Part shown: piece after piece, positions 1 through 13,735 of the stretch
Layout: each line of letters begins with the position of its first letter
How positions within the stretch are numbered: position 1 is the stretch's first letter
Assembly (NCBI GenBank): GCA_000507305.1
Contig: DF240117.1
Coordinates: 8,146 to 72,145, forward strand
From: Breviolum minutum Mf 1.05b.01
Lineage: Eukaryota > Sar > Dinophyceae > Suessiales > Symbiodiniaceae
Length of the DNA: 64,000 nucleotides
Direction of reading: 5' to 3'
Position numbers and translations under genes: made by a program
Notes under the pieces: generated by a model
What the model was told of the DNA's origin: nothing
Seen by the model: the letters and a program-made list of their open reading frames with translations, nothing else
Database searches by the model: none

Positions 1-56
<56 letters not shown>

Positions 57-61
57 CTTGT

Positions 62-102
<41 letters not shown>

Positions 103-115
103 CTGCTGCTGCTTT
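1..115. repeat. TTG/CTG triplet microsatellite
   Basis: An almost pure TTG array runs to about position 57 and passes into mixed TTG/CTG triplets to about 115, with more CTG-rich triplets to about 175. On the minus strand these read CAA/CAG and give a glutamine-rich frame ending in a short polyQ stretch. I see no other support for a gene, so it is called a simple repeat. It may continue beyond the left edge. Confidence 0.85.
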
Positions 116-359
116 TGCTACGGTAGTGGTTGTGGCTGCTGTTGCTGTTGCTGCTGCTGCAGCTGCTGGTGCAGTTGTTCTCGTGATGGACGACAGGAGG
201 GTGCACACCTCAAACGGCACGGCAAGACAGGTTGAGCAAGATAGTGTGTTTGCGCGAACATCTCCACGTTTGTATACTTTCGCTGCATTGGAATGATCAT
301 AGCCATGTTGGTGCTGCTGCTGATGATGAAGATGAGGAGGAGGAGCAGGAGGACGAACA

Positions 360-2412
360 TGTAGCTGTAGCTGTGCGTTGGTGCTTGCGATTCGTGAGAG
401 GTCAGTCAACCAGCACTGAGGATGATCAGCTTCTGTTTCCTGCTTATCTTTTGGCGCAATCGAAGGAGGCCAGTGGTCCTTTGTAACTTGAAGGGGGCAG
501 GGGGCCCAGGGGGGGGGACGTGGACTCCTTGGCTTGGTGCTTGCATTCCATAAGGAATTGCAGTAGTATGGTAAGTTACCAGTGACAAGTGACCTTGGGC
601 AATTCTGGGCTTCCAGGATCTTTCTGGACTGCGGCTGCATTGATCAACGCAACACTGACAGGACGCCTTTTTCACTGAACACAGCCTCAGGGTCATTTTT
701 TGCCGGAGTCATTTTGCGTGTATAGCGGGGGTTTTTGTTTGTGACTCTATGGCGGTAGGTGTATGTACTTCTTTTTGATGAAGTGCTGGACTCACTTTCA
801 GCTCTTGACATTGGAACTTTTCGGGATGCAGGAAAGTGAAAGCAATTCGAAGCATTGGTGGTATCTTGAAGCAGTCACAGCGACTCTTGCTCCTTTGGGA
901 CCCCACCTATGTTGAGAGATGCTTGGACATCTTGGACTTTGGGTCAGGTTCGATGAAAGAACGTGTCCCTCTTGGCCCAAAAACGCTAGGACAAGATCTT
1001 GAACACTCCTGTAACTGTACCATTGAGGGATTTTTGTGGATGACTGAGGGTGAAACTGTCTAAAACCTGTCCTGAATTGTCCTCAGCTGACTTGGGAACA
1101 TTTCTTCAAACAGGTTTGTAGGAATTGGATATGATGATTCTATGTTTTGGATCGTTGTTTTCTATTCGTTTGCTGGATATGATTTGATATGGATGCTGTT
1201 TTGATTTCCTGCTAGGAATGCCGCCCCTATCGAAAACCATATCAGATATCAGAAACAAAACCATACCCCGAATCATATTATGTGCATTGAAATGTGTGTT
1301 GAAACACTTGAATGTACAAACAACACAGAATCATACCAAGAATGCAACCTTAAACAAACACACCCGAAATCATGTGTAAACACATCACATCACATATCCA
1401 CATGCACAACAGTTTGTTTTAGCGTGTCTTAGCTAAATCACATCTTTTCCATAGTGTAAATACTTCCTGTTTGAAATCAGCTTCTTAGAGAAAAAGCGAT
1501 GTCTTGCTTCTATCAATTTCTAACACCATGTTTCATATTGAAAGCAACCCACTGTTTGATTCTGGATAGGACAACAAACAGCACAAAAGATCATATACCT
1601 GTCTACCCTATCAACAAGGGAGGCTGAATACAGATTACGTTGAAAAAGCCACGATTGAATCTGAATCAACATTGGTTTATTTTCGGGTGCTCTATTTGCA
1701 ATTGTGTTGCGGTATGACGACGACTACTGTAATGGGTCCTCGATCAGGTGGCCACCTGCGCATGCTGCACATGAATGTGTTGCATAGATATACATGGATT
1801 ACATGGATAGATTGTACGCAGAAGGTATCATACCCTACATTGCATGCATACATTTCATATCTACATAGCATAAATTGAATCTATTACTCCCACTTCGTAA
1901 GTGGATTGCAAGCTCATGCCATCCAATTCCTTTGTTTGAAACATTTTTTAAGTCATTTTGCCTGAGCAGAGGTCACCCCAAACGGTGGTTTACTAAGGGA
2001 AGTTTCCCCAAATCCCCGGAAAATTCAGGTTTCGGAATAGTAATTTGCCCAGCCTTTGCCACACTTGTCCGACAAAGTGCTTAGGATTTTGGTGCACTTT
2101 TGAGTTGGCTGCCTTCGTCAAGAGTCATGGTGGTAGCAAGGCGGTGCAGATCCAACCCATTTTGCTCGGGCATTTCTTCTTGGCCCCTCGGCGTATCCAG
2201 GTTACACTGGAGCCACACTCTGCTATCAAATTTGTTGTTGATCCAGGAATTATCCACAGTGGTTTTGCAGATGGCTGGCCAAAAAAAAACTGCCTTGGGG
2301 AAAGTGCATATAAGTGCATTGTCATAGTGCATCCGTGCCATCGTTTTCCACGTGTTGTCCTGACTTCACCTTGGTTTTAAGGCTCTTTATTTCAGCGTTT
2401 TTGTCGTTGCGC
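360..2412. other. Non-coding stretch, no gene recognised
   Basis: I find no long frame, recognisable domain or exon with convincing splice borders here. Short frames exist on both strands but have coding-atypical composition. It is probably intronic or intergenic. Confidence 0.4.
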
Positions 2413-2577
2413 TGGTGACAGCTTCCTTTGCAGCACAGAATGTTCGGGGGGTTGAGGCTACAGGTGGCACCGTTGCTCGGCATTTGATTGGTAGAACTGC
2501 CCAACGGAATGATGCGTCGTACATTGGATGTTTGTTTGGAAATTCTGCCCATAGTCATAGTAAGATTGGCACTTGAG
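2413..2577 (+). CDS. Possible exon of unknown gene
   Basis: A + strand frame without stops has plausible composition (reading includes VEATGGTVARHLIGRTAQRN) and follows a pyrimidine-rich stretch with CAG at about 2431-2433. No family is recognised, and neither exon border is certain. It could be a chance frame. Confidence 0.2.
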
Positions 2578-2579
2578 AA

Positions 2580-5160
2580 ACATGGATTTTCTAGTTGTCA
2601 TGGCTATGACTAAGACTAAAGAGGTTTCAATGTTGAGTCACATCCAAGGATTTGCAACGACAGCAAAATCTTCGAGACTGAAAATGCTGCTTTTAATTAT
2701 ACGTCACGTACATGTTAATCATGTTACTCAGAACGTTCCTACTAGTAGGTAATCAAGACATACCGTACCGATATACAATGATATATATATATATATGTAT
2801 CCATCCCTTGCCAACATACTGGTATGCATACCTCACGTTTTGCGGGCACTGAAGCGAAAGGACAGGCAAGACGTAATGTCCATACATGAAATAAGATGCA
2901 CCTTGCACGTTCAGATAGCCAGGTGGCCATTGGGCCCTCCGGATCTGTAGGTGTATGGAGTGGATTCCGACTTTAGATGTGTTTTACCACCTGTGAAGTG
3001 CAGGCATAGGTGATCAATGGGTGCACCTCGCCTCTCCTTGCCAGACATGGGCAAATGACACATGAATAGCGCCGCTGGTTTCCAATTGCGATAAGGCTGT
3101 GGCCGTATTTGTTGTGATGTACCTCGCCATCGCGGAGTGCCGAAGATATTACCATTCCTTGGATGTTTTGAACGAAGCTTGGGATCAAGTTCTGCTTGTT
3201 TGAATCCAAAGCTGGGGGGTGGGTCATGAACAGCAGATGCAAATGGATCATATGGGCAACCAACTTTTGACGGTATGTTTCCCTGGACTTAGTCCGCATT
3301 TTTTAGCACCCAGAAAATCTGACAAAGTCTGGGATGAGAAACATGGCTTTCTTCCTTCCCTGTCAATTGTCACAGCCATATTTCAGTGAGGTGTGACAGA
3401 TTTTTTTCCGCTATTTTCCTCATGAAAATTTACAAACCCTAACCATCCACCATAGCCATCCATAGCCCCTTAGCCGCCCCCACAGGAGCAGCTCTTGACC
3501 TTTAAAGTTTGCAATACCAAGTGCTGGTGCTGCAGCTGTGATCATCTAACTCCATCTGGGCAAGTCTTACCATGTGATCGAGAAATCGTTTCCAGGTGAT
3601 CGGATTTCTGGAAAGACAGCGATTTGAATCACAGGCAAAAATGGTGTAGAAATGAGCTTTTTTTTTCGTTCTCGGACCTTTTAGAAGTTGAGTTTGACAT
3701 GGTTTAATGCCTTTATATACCTTTGATGTCAGCGTCATAGTGGGGTTTGACCCCACTTAATATGTCAATATACATATATGTCATGTGTCGGATTTTGTTT
3801 TAGATTCCAGGGACTGGTGTAAGACTGCAAAAAGGGGGAGTCACTGACCATTACGGAGACAAATTTCTGACCCATTTGCGACATTCCCAGGCGTCAGTTG
3901 TCAAGACGGGATCTTTCAAATTTGGATGCCACTTGTTGTTTCTAGAACTCACAAGCAGGTTGATCAGGTAATATTCAGGTAATAGCAGGTACTAGTAACT
4001 AGTATGATTCAAGGATGGAACACTATTTGAAACATTTTGACATATGGAAGCTAGATTTGGGTGGACAGCCTTTGCTGTTGCAGGTGTTTGAATGAGTGGT
4101 TTGGCAGTGTCGAAGGCTTTGAAACTGCGGCTATGGCAGAATTGGCTAGCGCCAGTAAAGCTCAGATGGGACGCCAGGTTTTTCCTTGGCATCCTGGCAC
4201 GATTTCGGGTTTACATCGGGCTCGGTTGATGTATGACATACAGGAATGGTTATGGATGTAATATCAAATTGAACATGTGAATATGTATACAAATGTTATC
4301 AAATATTGTATATATGTGAAGCATTATGAATGTAAGACAGACACAGAATGATATGACAGGGGACAATTATACAGTTAGATGAAATGACATGACTTTTAAT
4401 GTGACATGAATTGCCACGGAATGCAATCATTGGAATTAACATGAATGAACGAACAAATGAACAAACGAATGAATGAATGGACAACACTTGGTATGAATAC
4501 ACTGTCTATGGTGATGCTTGCAGCCAGTGAGCAACTAGGGCATGCTGATGCAATAGTGTCCCCAACAACCAGACTTAAGCAACAGAAACACTCATTTTGT
4601 GATACTTGAATTCTCCGACCTTGATCCTTGACGGCGACCGGTGAACAGAAAAGTGACTTATCAAATAGATATATAACAGATCCGGTTGCCATGGGAGTAG
4701 CATGTAGTTTTCTTTCTTCAGGTCGATGCTGCTTTCTTCGACAGTTCCTGTCGTTTGGTTGTGTTTGGACATGGCTGTCTCATATGAAAAAGATGGACAA
4801 GAAGGGGCACGAAATCATTGGCACCTTGGCAGGATCCAAGGTTTGAAGAAAAAATTGAGAATCGAAATCTCCACGACCAGATCCACTGCCTTGAAAATAC
4901 ATATGGCATCATATGGCACCAAAGGAACCCGCGAGAATCATCATACTGTTGTTTTAGTTGCGACGTAAGTCATGGTTTTTCAATAGTTATAGTTCATTCA
5001 GTGATGCCAAGCTTGCAGCCGTCGTTTCCTTTGGATGTTTTTGACTCCAGACATTCACAGATATACTCAAAAAACCCTTCTTGAAATTTTGGAGTTTGCT
5101 CTTAAAAAAAAATAGAACATGGTTGTTTGAACATAACAGCACCATACAATCTTGTTCTGA
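2580..5160. other. Non-coding stretch, no gene recognised
   Basis: This stretch holds short AT tracts (around 2778-2798), an imperfect GAAT/GAAC run near 4441-4480 and only short frames. I see no supported gene. It is likely intron or intergenic DNA. Confidence 0.4.
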
Positions 5161-5162
5161 AG

Positions 5163-5890
5163 TTAACCTTGGGCATTGTTTCCTTGAACCTGAGGTTGGT
5201 GGTGAGCATTGCATATTGGCTTGGTTCGTTGCCCATCACTGCCGCTTGGATCTTTTGGGTGGCAAAGACATTTCGCAAACCGATCCGTCGCTCGAAATGC
5301 TGTGATCGACTTGCCACTGTCTTGGTCCTCGCGTCTGCCATCCCTGCAGCTTTGCTGAAGTGTGGTTGGTGCCACTTTGGAGAGGTTTGTTTTTTCTTGG
5401 GAACTCCACCGAAAACATCGCTAAATACAAAGAAAACATGAGCTAAATATACTAAGATTTGGGGTGCATGTGTATAAATAGTGTCTTCGCATGATTATTT
5501 GGCCAGCCTTGTTGGACGTTCGATTCTAGAGAATTTCCAAGGTCTTTTTGGTGGCCTTTGCGCTTCCGTCTTTGATGGAAGCTGGGCATATGCTTTGAGG
5601 GTCCTGGAATAGTAGCGCTTTTTTTTTTGTTCAACAGGGAAAATAGTTACCTCTTTCTCATGCCTTTTTTAGTTGCTGATTGAATTTTGTTTTTGTTGGT
5701 TACTGATAAATCTGACAAGCACCCGCCCAGACATCCATCAGTCCAAATTTGCAGAGGATTACCAGAAGTGGATCCGCAACATGAATGCACAAGTTGCCAC
5801 AGCTGCCGGCATTCTGGCTCCTATAGGAATTCTCCTGTGGCAGCCTTTGAGCTACTTGGCAGCATGTTCCCCACTCATTCATGATCCACA
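5163..5890 (+). CDS. Possible membrane-protein exons (two)
   Basis: Two exon-like + strand stretches are seen. The first (about 5163 or 5195 to 5384) ends at a GAG|GTTTGT donor. It encodes two hydrophobic segments (LVVSIAYWLGSLPITAAWIF and LATVLVLASAIPAALLK) separated by a basic loop with FRKPIRRSK. The second (from about 5757, after GCAGAG) encodes a polar helix with DYQKWIRNMNA followed by another hydrophobic segment (AGILAPIGILLW). Together they suggest part of a multi-pass membrane protein. No family is recognised, the joining is inferred, and the end of the second exon is not resolved. Confidence 0.35.
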
Positions 5891-6578
5891 GGCGAAGCCA
5901 GCGAGATATCACATATGCGTTTCAACAAGGGGATAAGTGTGGAGTTCTTAGCGTTACTACGAAAATTGGGATGATGAGATAGTCAGATAGGATCAGTTTT
6001 CCTGTCCACAAACGTCGGTATCAAAAGGAGGGGCGTGCTGCACAGCCTTGTGGTGTTCTCAGGATGTTGGAGGAAAGTGCATGATGATGCAGGGAAGGGT
6101 GAAGATCAGGAAGTAGAAGAAGCAGAAGACGATTATCCACCATCCGACAGACCAGACGAACTTGGTCCACCAACCTTTCAACTGTGAGAGTATTGGTCAA
6201 CTCTGGCCAATGCATCTACCTGTGCAGCGGTAGCTGGTTCTCATGAAAGCAGCTTTTGCATGATTGTGCATGTACTGTATAATATGTATGTATATGTATT
6301 TTTAGACATATGCTCATACATATAGCACTTGAAAATTGTTGTTTGACAAAGTCGCGGATGTGGGTGATGAGTGGGAGCCGCGCGCAACGACACATCCTTG
6401 TGTATCTTTTCAATGGCTTGGTTGTGATGCACAAGCTGCGAGAGTTCCAAACCCCTGCATTTGCAGCTTCGGCCTTTGCCACATTTCTACATTTAAAACT
6501 TACGTAGTATCTGAGATTTTTTGACACCCCATTTTTGTCTTCAAAAATGGGCAGGATTCCAGGCTCCAACTAGGGCAG

Positions 6579-9500
6579 TTGCAGCGCATCGATCTCGAAG
6601 AGATCTATTGCGGGCTGGAGTTCATTTCGCAACTACGGCGGTTCATTCAGGATGACCGGTTTGCTTTGCTGTTGAAAAAAATGGCCCCGCTGGCAGCACG
6701 TTCAGCAACACCATGTTTGATTGCCCGCCAGCGTAAGCACAATAAACATAATTGTTTACGGTATGTAAAGAGACTGAAAAGCGTGTGTGCAGTGTGCAGG
6801 ACTAGAAAGAAGTTCTGCTTGATGCCGCCACTGCCTTTACTTTTCCACGTGTGACTGTATCAGTGGATAGTCGTACATGGCCGAATTGAATTAGGATTAT
6901 CTAGATTGTTTATTATATAGATGAGAATGCTATAAAGTAGAATTTCCGCTGTTGCTTTGTGCGATATTCGCTACGGTAAAGTCATATCGGTGTCACCTGG
7001 GATCCCGTCAGGTTCGGGATCCCACAGCCTACATCATGAGAGCAGCAAGGCAACGTGGCAAAGGCCGGGATAGACCCGGGGCTGGGATACACCCGGGAAG
7101 ATTAACATGGAACCTGAGAATACACCCCTGGAAAAGGAGAAACATCTTCCAAACCATCATTTTCAGGTTCTATGTTAATCTTGGGGGTGTAGACATCTGC
7201 CAATTCATGGGATCTTAATTGCTGGTTATGTATAATTATCAGCCTTGATGTATAGTAATAATTTGTTCAGCACTTTATAACACACCCAGGATTTGAGGTA
7301 TCAATTCATTCGCAGTATATGATGCTGCTTTAATAGGGAGACTTGATCCAAACCTCTAAACAGGAGTAGGGCAGATGGAACAGGAACTCATATGAACCGG
7401 CGCACAGCTTAAAATTGTGGCATTCAGTAAACACCCCTGAGGTTCATGAGTTCCGAGTGCACAAGGGTGGTGAAGAATGCATGCCAGATTGCCATTCCCC
7501 TTCGTGATAAACAAAAAATGTTGTTTGAAAACAATTTCTGACCTTTCAGCTCGACCTTTTTGGCAGCCATGCTGCAGGAAAATCCAAAGGTGGTGAGGTG
7601 CCACGGAAGGATCAAATGTGCAGAAATAAAATGACGCCTTGCTGGCCATGGGTTATTTGGCGCTGTTTCGCCACATAAGGGTTTGAAAAATGACAGCAAA
7701 AAAACAATTGAAACTAATTGAAGTTGTGGTAATTATGCAATCTTTAGCATCCTCAACTAACCAGTCGTGTTTATATGATTTAAGCATCCTCATTGAGGTT
7801 AGGATTACTGAATTTAACCATCAAACATCCGCTTCCCCCAGCCTGGTGGAGGAGCGGCGTGGCAAAGGTGTGATCAAAACTCACCTCAAGGATTGCTGTC
7901 CGGGCAGCTGGACGCTGAAACTGTTGAGTGTTGATTCATCCGGCGAACTAACCACCTGTTTTTTTTCAATGTATCCTGAATCAGAAAATGATATCAATGT
8001 TGTCCATCACCCCAACTAGTGCAGGATTTAGGAACCATCCACTATATCATGTATACAGAATTTTGAAGAAGAAATCCTTTTGATTTCTTCCTGCTTGTTC
8101 CTTGTCAGATGATCAGGAGAGAAAGAACTTCGATCCTGCTCTGGTGGAGAAGGCAAGTTGGGTAGACTTGGCCAGGAGGCTGTTCCGGCCCGGCGCCTCC
8201 TTGGGGAACCTATGGGAACCTAAGGTGTTGGGAGTTTTGCAACTTGGAGAAAATGACTCCCACAGACTCCCACACTACATTTCACCCCACAGCAACTGGT
8301 TGGGACCTAGGACCAGAGACATGTCAGTAGCAGTGATGTGTTCTTAGTTATTGCTAGTGACTGTAATTCTGGTCTTTTTGACTAGGCTCCATCGCTTCCT
8401 ACATATCTGGAATTGAACTGATTCCCTCCTGCATGCTCCGTAGGTCAAGAAGAGAATTTCGTGGCTGAATGACAAAGCAAGTTTGGAGCTCAGTTCTTTC
8501 CTACAGCCCTTCCCAGGGCTGTTCCCATTGGAGCACTTAGAACTCTGGAAAAATCATCGGTGGCATGAACCTCTTTGAAGACTCACAGTGATTTAACTTG
8601 GCGATGTTGCTTGAAAGAGATTGATATCGGTTGATCCAATCATGCCCAATCAATTCCAAACTGTTATTTGCTGAAGCCTGTTGAATTGGAGATTTTTCGA
8701 TCTGAATCTGTGGTCTAGTAGACTTACCGATCTTGACAACTCGAAAGTGTTGACTTCTTTGTGAAGCTGTTCTGAGACCTCGCTGACACGCTGAGCTATG
8801 ACAAGGTGGGGAAAGGGGCATGGCCTTGTCGGCTTTTGGGTGCTCACTCGTACTCAATAAAAAAGATGCTACATGCATGCTGTCGCTCTTTCATGCAAAA
8901 CGGACATGACAGACAGGTCTATGATGGTACAATATGGATCAAGATGGTAAATGGGTAGTAGGAAAAAAGGTGGATGGTGTATTACTATTTACAGACATAC
9001 AGGGTGGTGTGTAGGTAGCATGGGTTCGGCAATGATGACGATACGTTTCCAATGTTTCTATTTGAATGCAGAATATTTGCCACCACCTGGAATTCATCAC
9101 CGTACATGTATGTTTGAAGATTCTTTTGTGTATTGTGCATCAACCTTCATGTACCTATTCATTCAAACGGTGGGTTTTTTTTGGTTCGGGCTCCAAAAAT
9201 TGGAGCTTCTCCAGGTGGGTGAGGTGCTTCTGGGCTCTGGGCCCATTGCAGAGGCGGAAACGCTGCTGCATGATATTGGAAGTGTACCCCCGTGTACCCT
9301 TCAAGAGTACCCTTAGGTGTTGATAGTATATCAAGTGATATTTCATGATAGTCCGGGGGGGGGGATGGTTGAGAGAAACTTGTTTGGTCAGTTTTTTTTT
9401 GCCATATGAAACTGGACCACATGAATTTCTGGGTTTTTGTTTCTCGGATTCCGAGAGGGTAGGTGCATTGCCTCAATGTAGAAGTATCAGTGGATGATAA

Positions 9501-12500
9501 TATATATCTAAATGGACTTAAATCATTTTAAACTTATGGCATGCACTTATTGGGGTGTAGACCCCGTGATCCATGGTGATGGAAAAAACACCATTTTTAA
9601 TAAGTTTTGCATCTTCAACTTGTGCTGATTTTGGTCACATCACTCGGGGGACCTCAGCAGGTCATGAAGATCTTAAAGACCTTGGAGGAGAATGCTTCAG
9701 AGGTCGAGACAACCATCCACATGCAACAAACATATCGCTAGGGAGACACGTTGACATGTCATAAAAAGAAGTCAGTTGAATTCAGACAACTTGTTGGTGT
9801 TTGTGCTGTACATGAATGAAGTCAAGGTCGGTGTTCACCAGCAATTTTAGTGCTTTTTCTTGCTGCAATAATGGGCTTTTATTCCTTCTGCTCCTTGGGG
9901 GTTTCCTTTTTCACTTAAATGATGTGCAGGTGCGCAATCCGAACGGCTACATCGTTAGTGCGGCGCGACGCACTTCGGCTTCCAAAGAGACAATAAACTT
10001 GCTTTCATTTCAAACATTTGGCTGATCTTTGTGTTCATTTGCATGAGCCTCATTGTCGTTACTTGTGTCGGTCTCGGACCAACTATAGATCAACTCTTAG
10101 TTTGCACAACATACAGGACCTTCATGAGTACTGAGAAGCAGGCATGTATCGCCCGACTTCCTCCTATTTGTAAGGCCTTTTGCGCACACCTGCCAAAAGT
10201 TCCGGCCCTCTTCTACCTCCATGTCTTTCAAAACAGCTCACAGATCCAGGGTGTTGGCCCTGCCGGTTGAGCCCTCCACATATGGATCCCATATCAGGAA
10301 CTTGTATGGTTGGTCCTTTGCTTGCCTTGTTGGTGCTCCTTCCTTCCACAGCCTGCCAAAAGAAGTGGTTGGCTCCCCTCTTTCCTTTAACTCTGCTAAA
10401 CTGCCTCAAGGACATGGCCCTGACCCTGAGGACATTTAATTTGAGTTGTTTGCATCATACTATAGTGAGTATTGATCACGGTCTTGCTCTCTCCCACAGC
10501 TTTGATTGCATGTGCTGTCGATGTATTCCATCTTGTTGGACATCCTCTATTTTGCCCACCTCTCCTGTCTCTACTTCCTTTGGAGGTCCCCTCTCCTTTT
10601 GTTCTCCTCACCCTTGTCTCTTCCATTTGCAACTTCAACGGCTGCGTATTCCATCTCGGAACTGTTCCCATTGTCTTCTTTAAGTTACCCTATACATAAA
10701 AGCTTTGTTTTTGAGCAATTTGCCATTTCATGTGGTTGGTCAATGTTGATTGTGGCTTCTGGGATCTTGTGGAGATCTGCAAAATCACCTCCCTAGCTGT
10801 CAGTGGGTTTACACGTTTAGTCAGATTGTGGTAACGTGGGGTGATATCAGCAAGTTTAACAATTTTTCCAAAATCAGTGAGTGTGAACATTTTAACTATG
10901 TACGACCTCGCTGCCAAGGCCTTCAAGAAGAGGGTGTGGCACCGGAACCCAAGACAAGCAAACCAAGCAAGCAGGACTGTAGCTCTTCGACATCTTGGGC
11001 AGACTTCCATTTTAAGTCAGTTCATCTACTGTAATTATTCAGTATTTCAAGTTGAAAAGATATGCATACTTCATATCTCCGGGTTGAAAGTAGGTGGCGC
11101 CACTCCTAAAAGTCAGTTTGGCGAAGCGACCTTGTCAGTAAACCAATTATATAGCACATGTGAAATACATGGAAGGGGGTACCCTGCGTTCCCTAGATTT
11201 TGGTCGGCTTCATAACTGGATGGCGCATGATGATAATTGGCATCTTCGAGGTTTCCACCTCGCACCATCATTTGATGTAGGTTTTTTTCCCGCATGTAGG
11301 TCATATATCATCCGTTTGCAATAAGATAGTTGTTGCAATAGCTGCTCGACGGCTGTGAGGATTTCAGAGATGAACCTTTGGAGAAGCAATTGGAGGCCGG
11401 CGTGCCCACTGAACTGTCACTACACATGGCAGTTTCATCATGCATGTTCCGGGAATGATTTGCGGATGTATGTCCCTAGAAGGCGATGGAGAAAGAGAGA
11501 AAGTGTCCAAGTTCATTATCATGTTCAGATACTTCTCCAAGAGCAAGATGTCCTGAACAATTGCTTGACATTTGACATTATTGAATGCTTGTCAACTTTG
11601 TTGCAATTTTGGCACTTGCCAGAGACTGAGTTTGGGAACCTCCCTTTCCAGTGGAGTCGAATTCGCCATTCCAGTTCTCATAGTTTTAATTTTGAGGAAG
11701 CTATGATTTTGGAATGCATTTACATGGCCAACTACTTCGATTCAAATCAAATGATGAAATTTCATTACAAGTTGGCACATTGGACATGGCTATGTTGTTT
11801 ACTTCACCCCATGGTTTTTCTTGCCGAGTTTTTGGGTTCATCACGTCACGGTACGAACACCCCAGTTCGACCGCTGTCAGGCACATATTGTATGGTTGAA
11901 CCGTGAGGCTGGATGGAGAATATCTGAAGATCGATGCCGGAAATTCTGTGCGGCATGTTTCAGAAATTGTTGTACTGTTCATCCCCAATTTTGTTTCAGA
12001 TCGATGCCAGAAAAATGCCGGGAGATTCATAGAACTTTCTTCTTTGATCGGATTGTTCATTGGATGTTAGGATTTTTAGACGGGTGATATGCTAGAGCGG
12101 AGGGTCATAGAAAGAATTGGCAATCCGCAGTTGTAGCTTTTGTCCCCATTTCTCCATGTTGCATATTCTTGGCACTGACATCTCACAGTGCCAAATGATG
12201 CCAAATGTTCTGCAGTGTCAGCCACGACATGTTCTTGGTATAATTTGATGGTGTGCACCCTATTTTCACGCCTATGAACGGAAAACATGAGACATGTTGC
12301 ACCATGTTGCACCTCATTTTATCCTCATCTTCATTCAAGCATCCGTATCCCGTATCCACCGGCAGATTCCGTTGAATGCCCCATTGGACTTCGACAGGGC
12401 AGGGCTGCCGAGTTTGTGGGAAATTTTGGGACGCCAAAAAAAATCCCCGGAGAGTTGGATAATGACCTCGTTGGACTGCGCGATGCCCAGGTCTCCTCAG

Positions 12501-13012
12501 CTTTGCTGAGCATCGACACCGCTGATGCTGGAGAAATTCTCAGGACAATTCGCAAAGCGAAACATATTCTGAAGATGTTTGGGGGTGAGGTGGTGAGGCG
12601 ACATTGGCAGAGCTCACTGATTTTTTTCACCACCAAACATCACCCGGGTTTTCTCCAGGCGTTTGGAGGAGAGCGCCAAAGAGGTGCGTGGGCTGATGTT
12701 GGAAGATCATTGCAGTGAGCAATCATCCTTTATCCATTTTAATGTGCCATCCAAAAAATATCCAGAAATATGATATGGTATATTTTGCTCTGATTTAGGA
12801 GTGATATGGTATTATCCAACAGGGCATTTTGGTTCTTCCAGATGCCAGCACCAAGGGGCTTCATGCCATCTACACTCATTCAGCGGTGAAGTGATTAAGG
12901 TGACAAGTCCAGTGTTGCATCAAACCCCGGCGGATGGCTGACGGTGCCATGCAAAGTTTCCATTTCAAATGTGACTCAGGTGCGTGATCCAAACAGCTAT
13001 GTACTCAAAGCT
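6579..13012 (+). CDS. Multi-exon gene with repeated VRDPTAY module
   Basis: No known domain is recognised. Exons that read well on the + strand: 6579-6671 (LQRIDLEEIYCGLEFISQLR, after GGCAG); 7012-about 7087 (VRDPTAYIMRAARQRGKGRD, module copy A); 7842-7867 (26 nt) joining in phase to 8109-8152 (GC donor), giving LVEERRGKDDQERKNFDPAL; 9215-9283; 9661-9705 (VMKILKTLEENASEV, GA donor); 9930-about 9980 (VRNPNGYIVSAARRTS, copy B); about 12446-12558 (ELDNDLVGLRDAQVSSALL, ending RTIRKA at a GA donor); 12659-about 12713 (RLEESAKEVRGLM); and 12980-13012 (VRDPNSYVLKA, copy C, GT donor). Phases agree from 7842 to 9930. Copies A, B and C are about 3 kb apart. Whether all belong to one gene is not proved, and both ends are unknown. 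The composition is charged and helical, so a soluble protein with repeats is plausible. Confidence 0.45.
7088..7191. mobile_element. MITE-like palindromic element, copy 1
   Basis: A 104-nt near-palindrome is bounded by TA on both sides (7088-7089 and 7190-7191). The left arm starts CACCCGGGAAGATTAAC and the right arm is its near-complement, ending GTTAATCTTGGGGGTG. The centre contains CATCTTCCAAACCAT. A second copy of almost the same length lies at 22884-22988. It has no coding capacity. TA flanks and terminal inverted repeats fit a Tc1/mariner-type miniature element. It lies directly after module exon A. Confidence 0.6.
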
Positions 13013-13735
13013 GTATGAGGCTTAGTTGGTGATGAAACTTGGCAAGGCGTTCCTAAGTGATGAAGGTCGGTCATGAAGTGTCATAAATGATGCTTCAGCA
13101 TTCCGAATTCCATTCCCGGTTTGAACACCAAGTCCATGAAGCTTCCTTCACGGTGTAGTTCACCTTCACATGAGTTTCACCTGCATTCATTTCCTCTATT
13201 TTCCTTCTATTGGGCACCTGTCATCGCTTGAAACTTATCACCTGTCACTGATGTCACACGTGTGGAAGATCCATTTTCCGAAGCCACGCAATATCATGAC
13301 AAATACACGAAACACGATAGGATACGGGTGGTCATAACAAAGCTACGACTGCAGTCTCCTTTACTTAGATGACATTGATACTACCATCGTGGATGATGTG
13401 TCCAGTATAGTGTGTTGATAGTGTTGGCTCTTTTCCCAGACTTGTGGTTGAATACGCAGGCGGTTTTAACAAGCGGAAGTAATATAGATCCTTTGGTGTG
13501 CGTGGTGTACTTGTTATGGACTACCTTTGTTCTGAGAAGGTCTATCATAGTTTACTGACGGGTATACATTTCGAATATTGTTAGAAATTAGCATATTGTT
13601 CATGACACGGAAATTGCGGGATATTATGGGCATTATGGTATTTGATATTTTGAATTACTGTAACTACTCTATAATTTCCATAGATCTTTATAGTTTGATA
13701 TGATAGCCGTGTTGTTGTGCAAATGTGCGTCCCAG

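Noticed and set aside
10180..10683. A 167-codon + strand frame rich in Cys, Ser, Pro and Leu
   Set aside because: Open in several frames with low-complexity pyrimidine-rich sequence, and no domain or splice borders.
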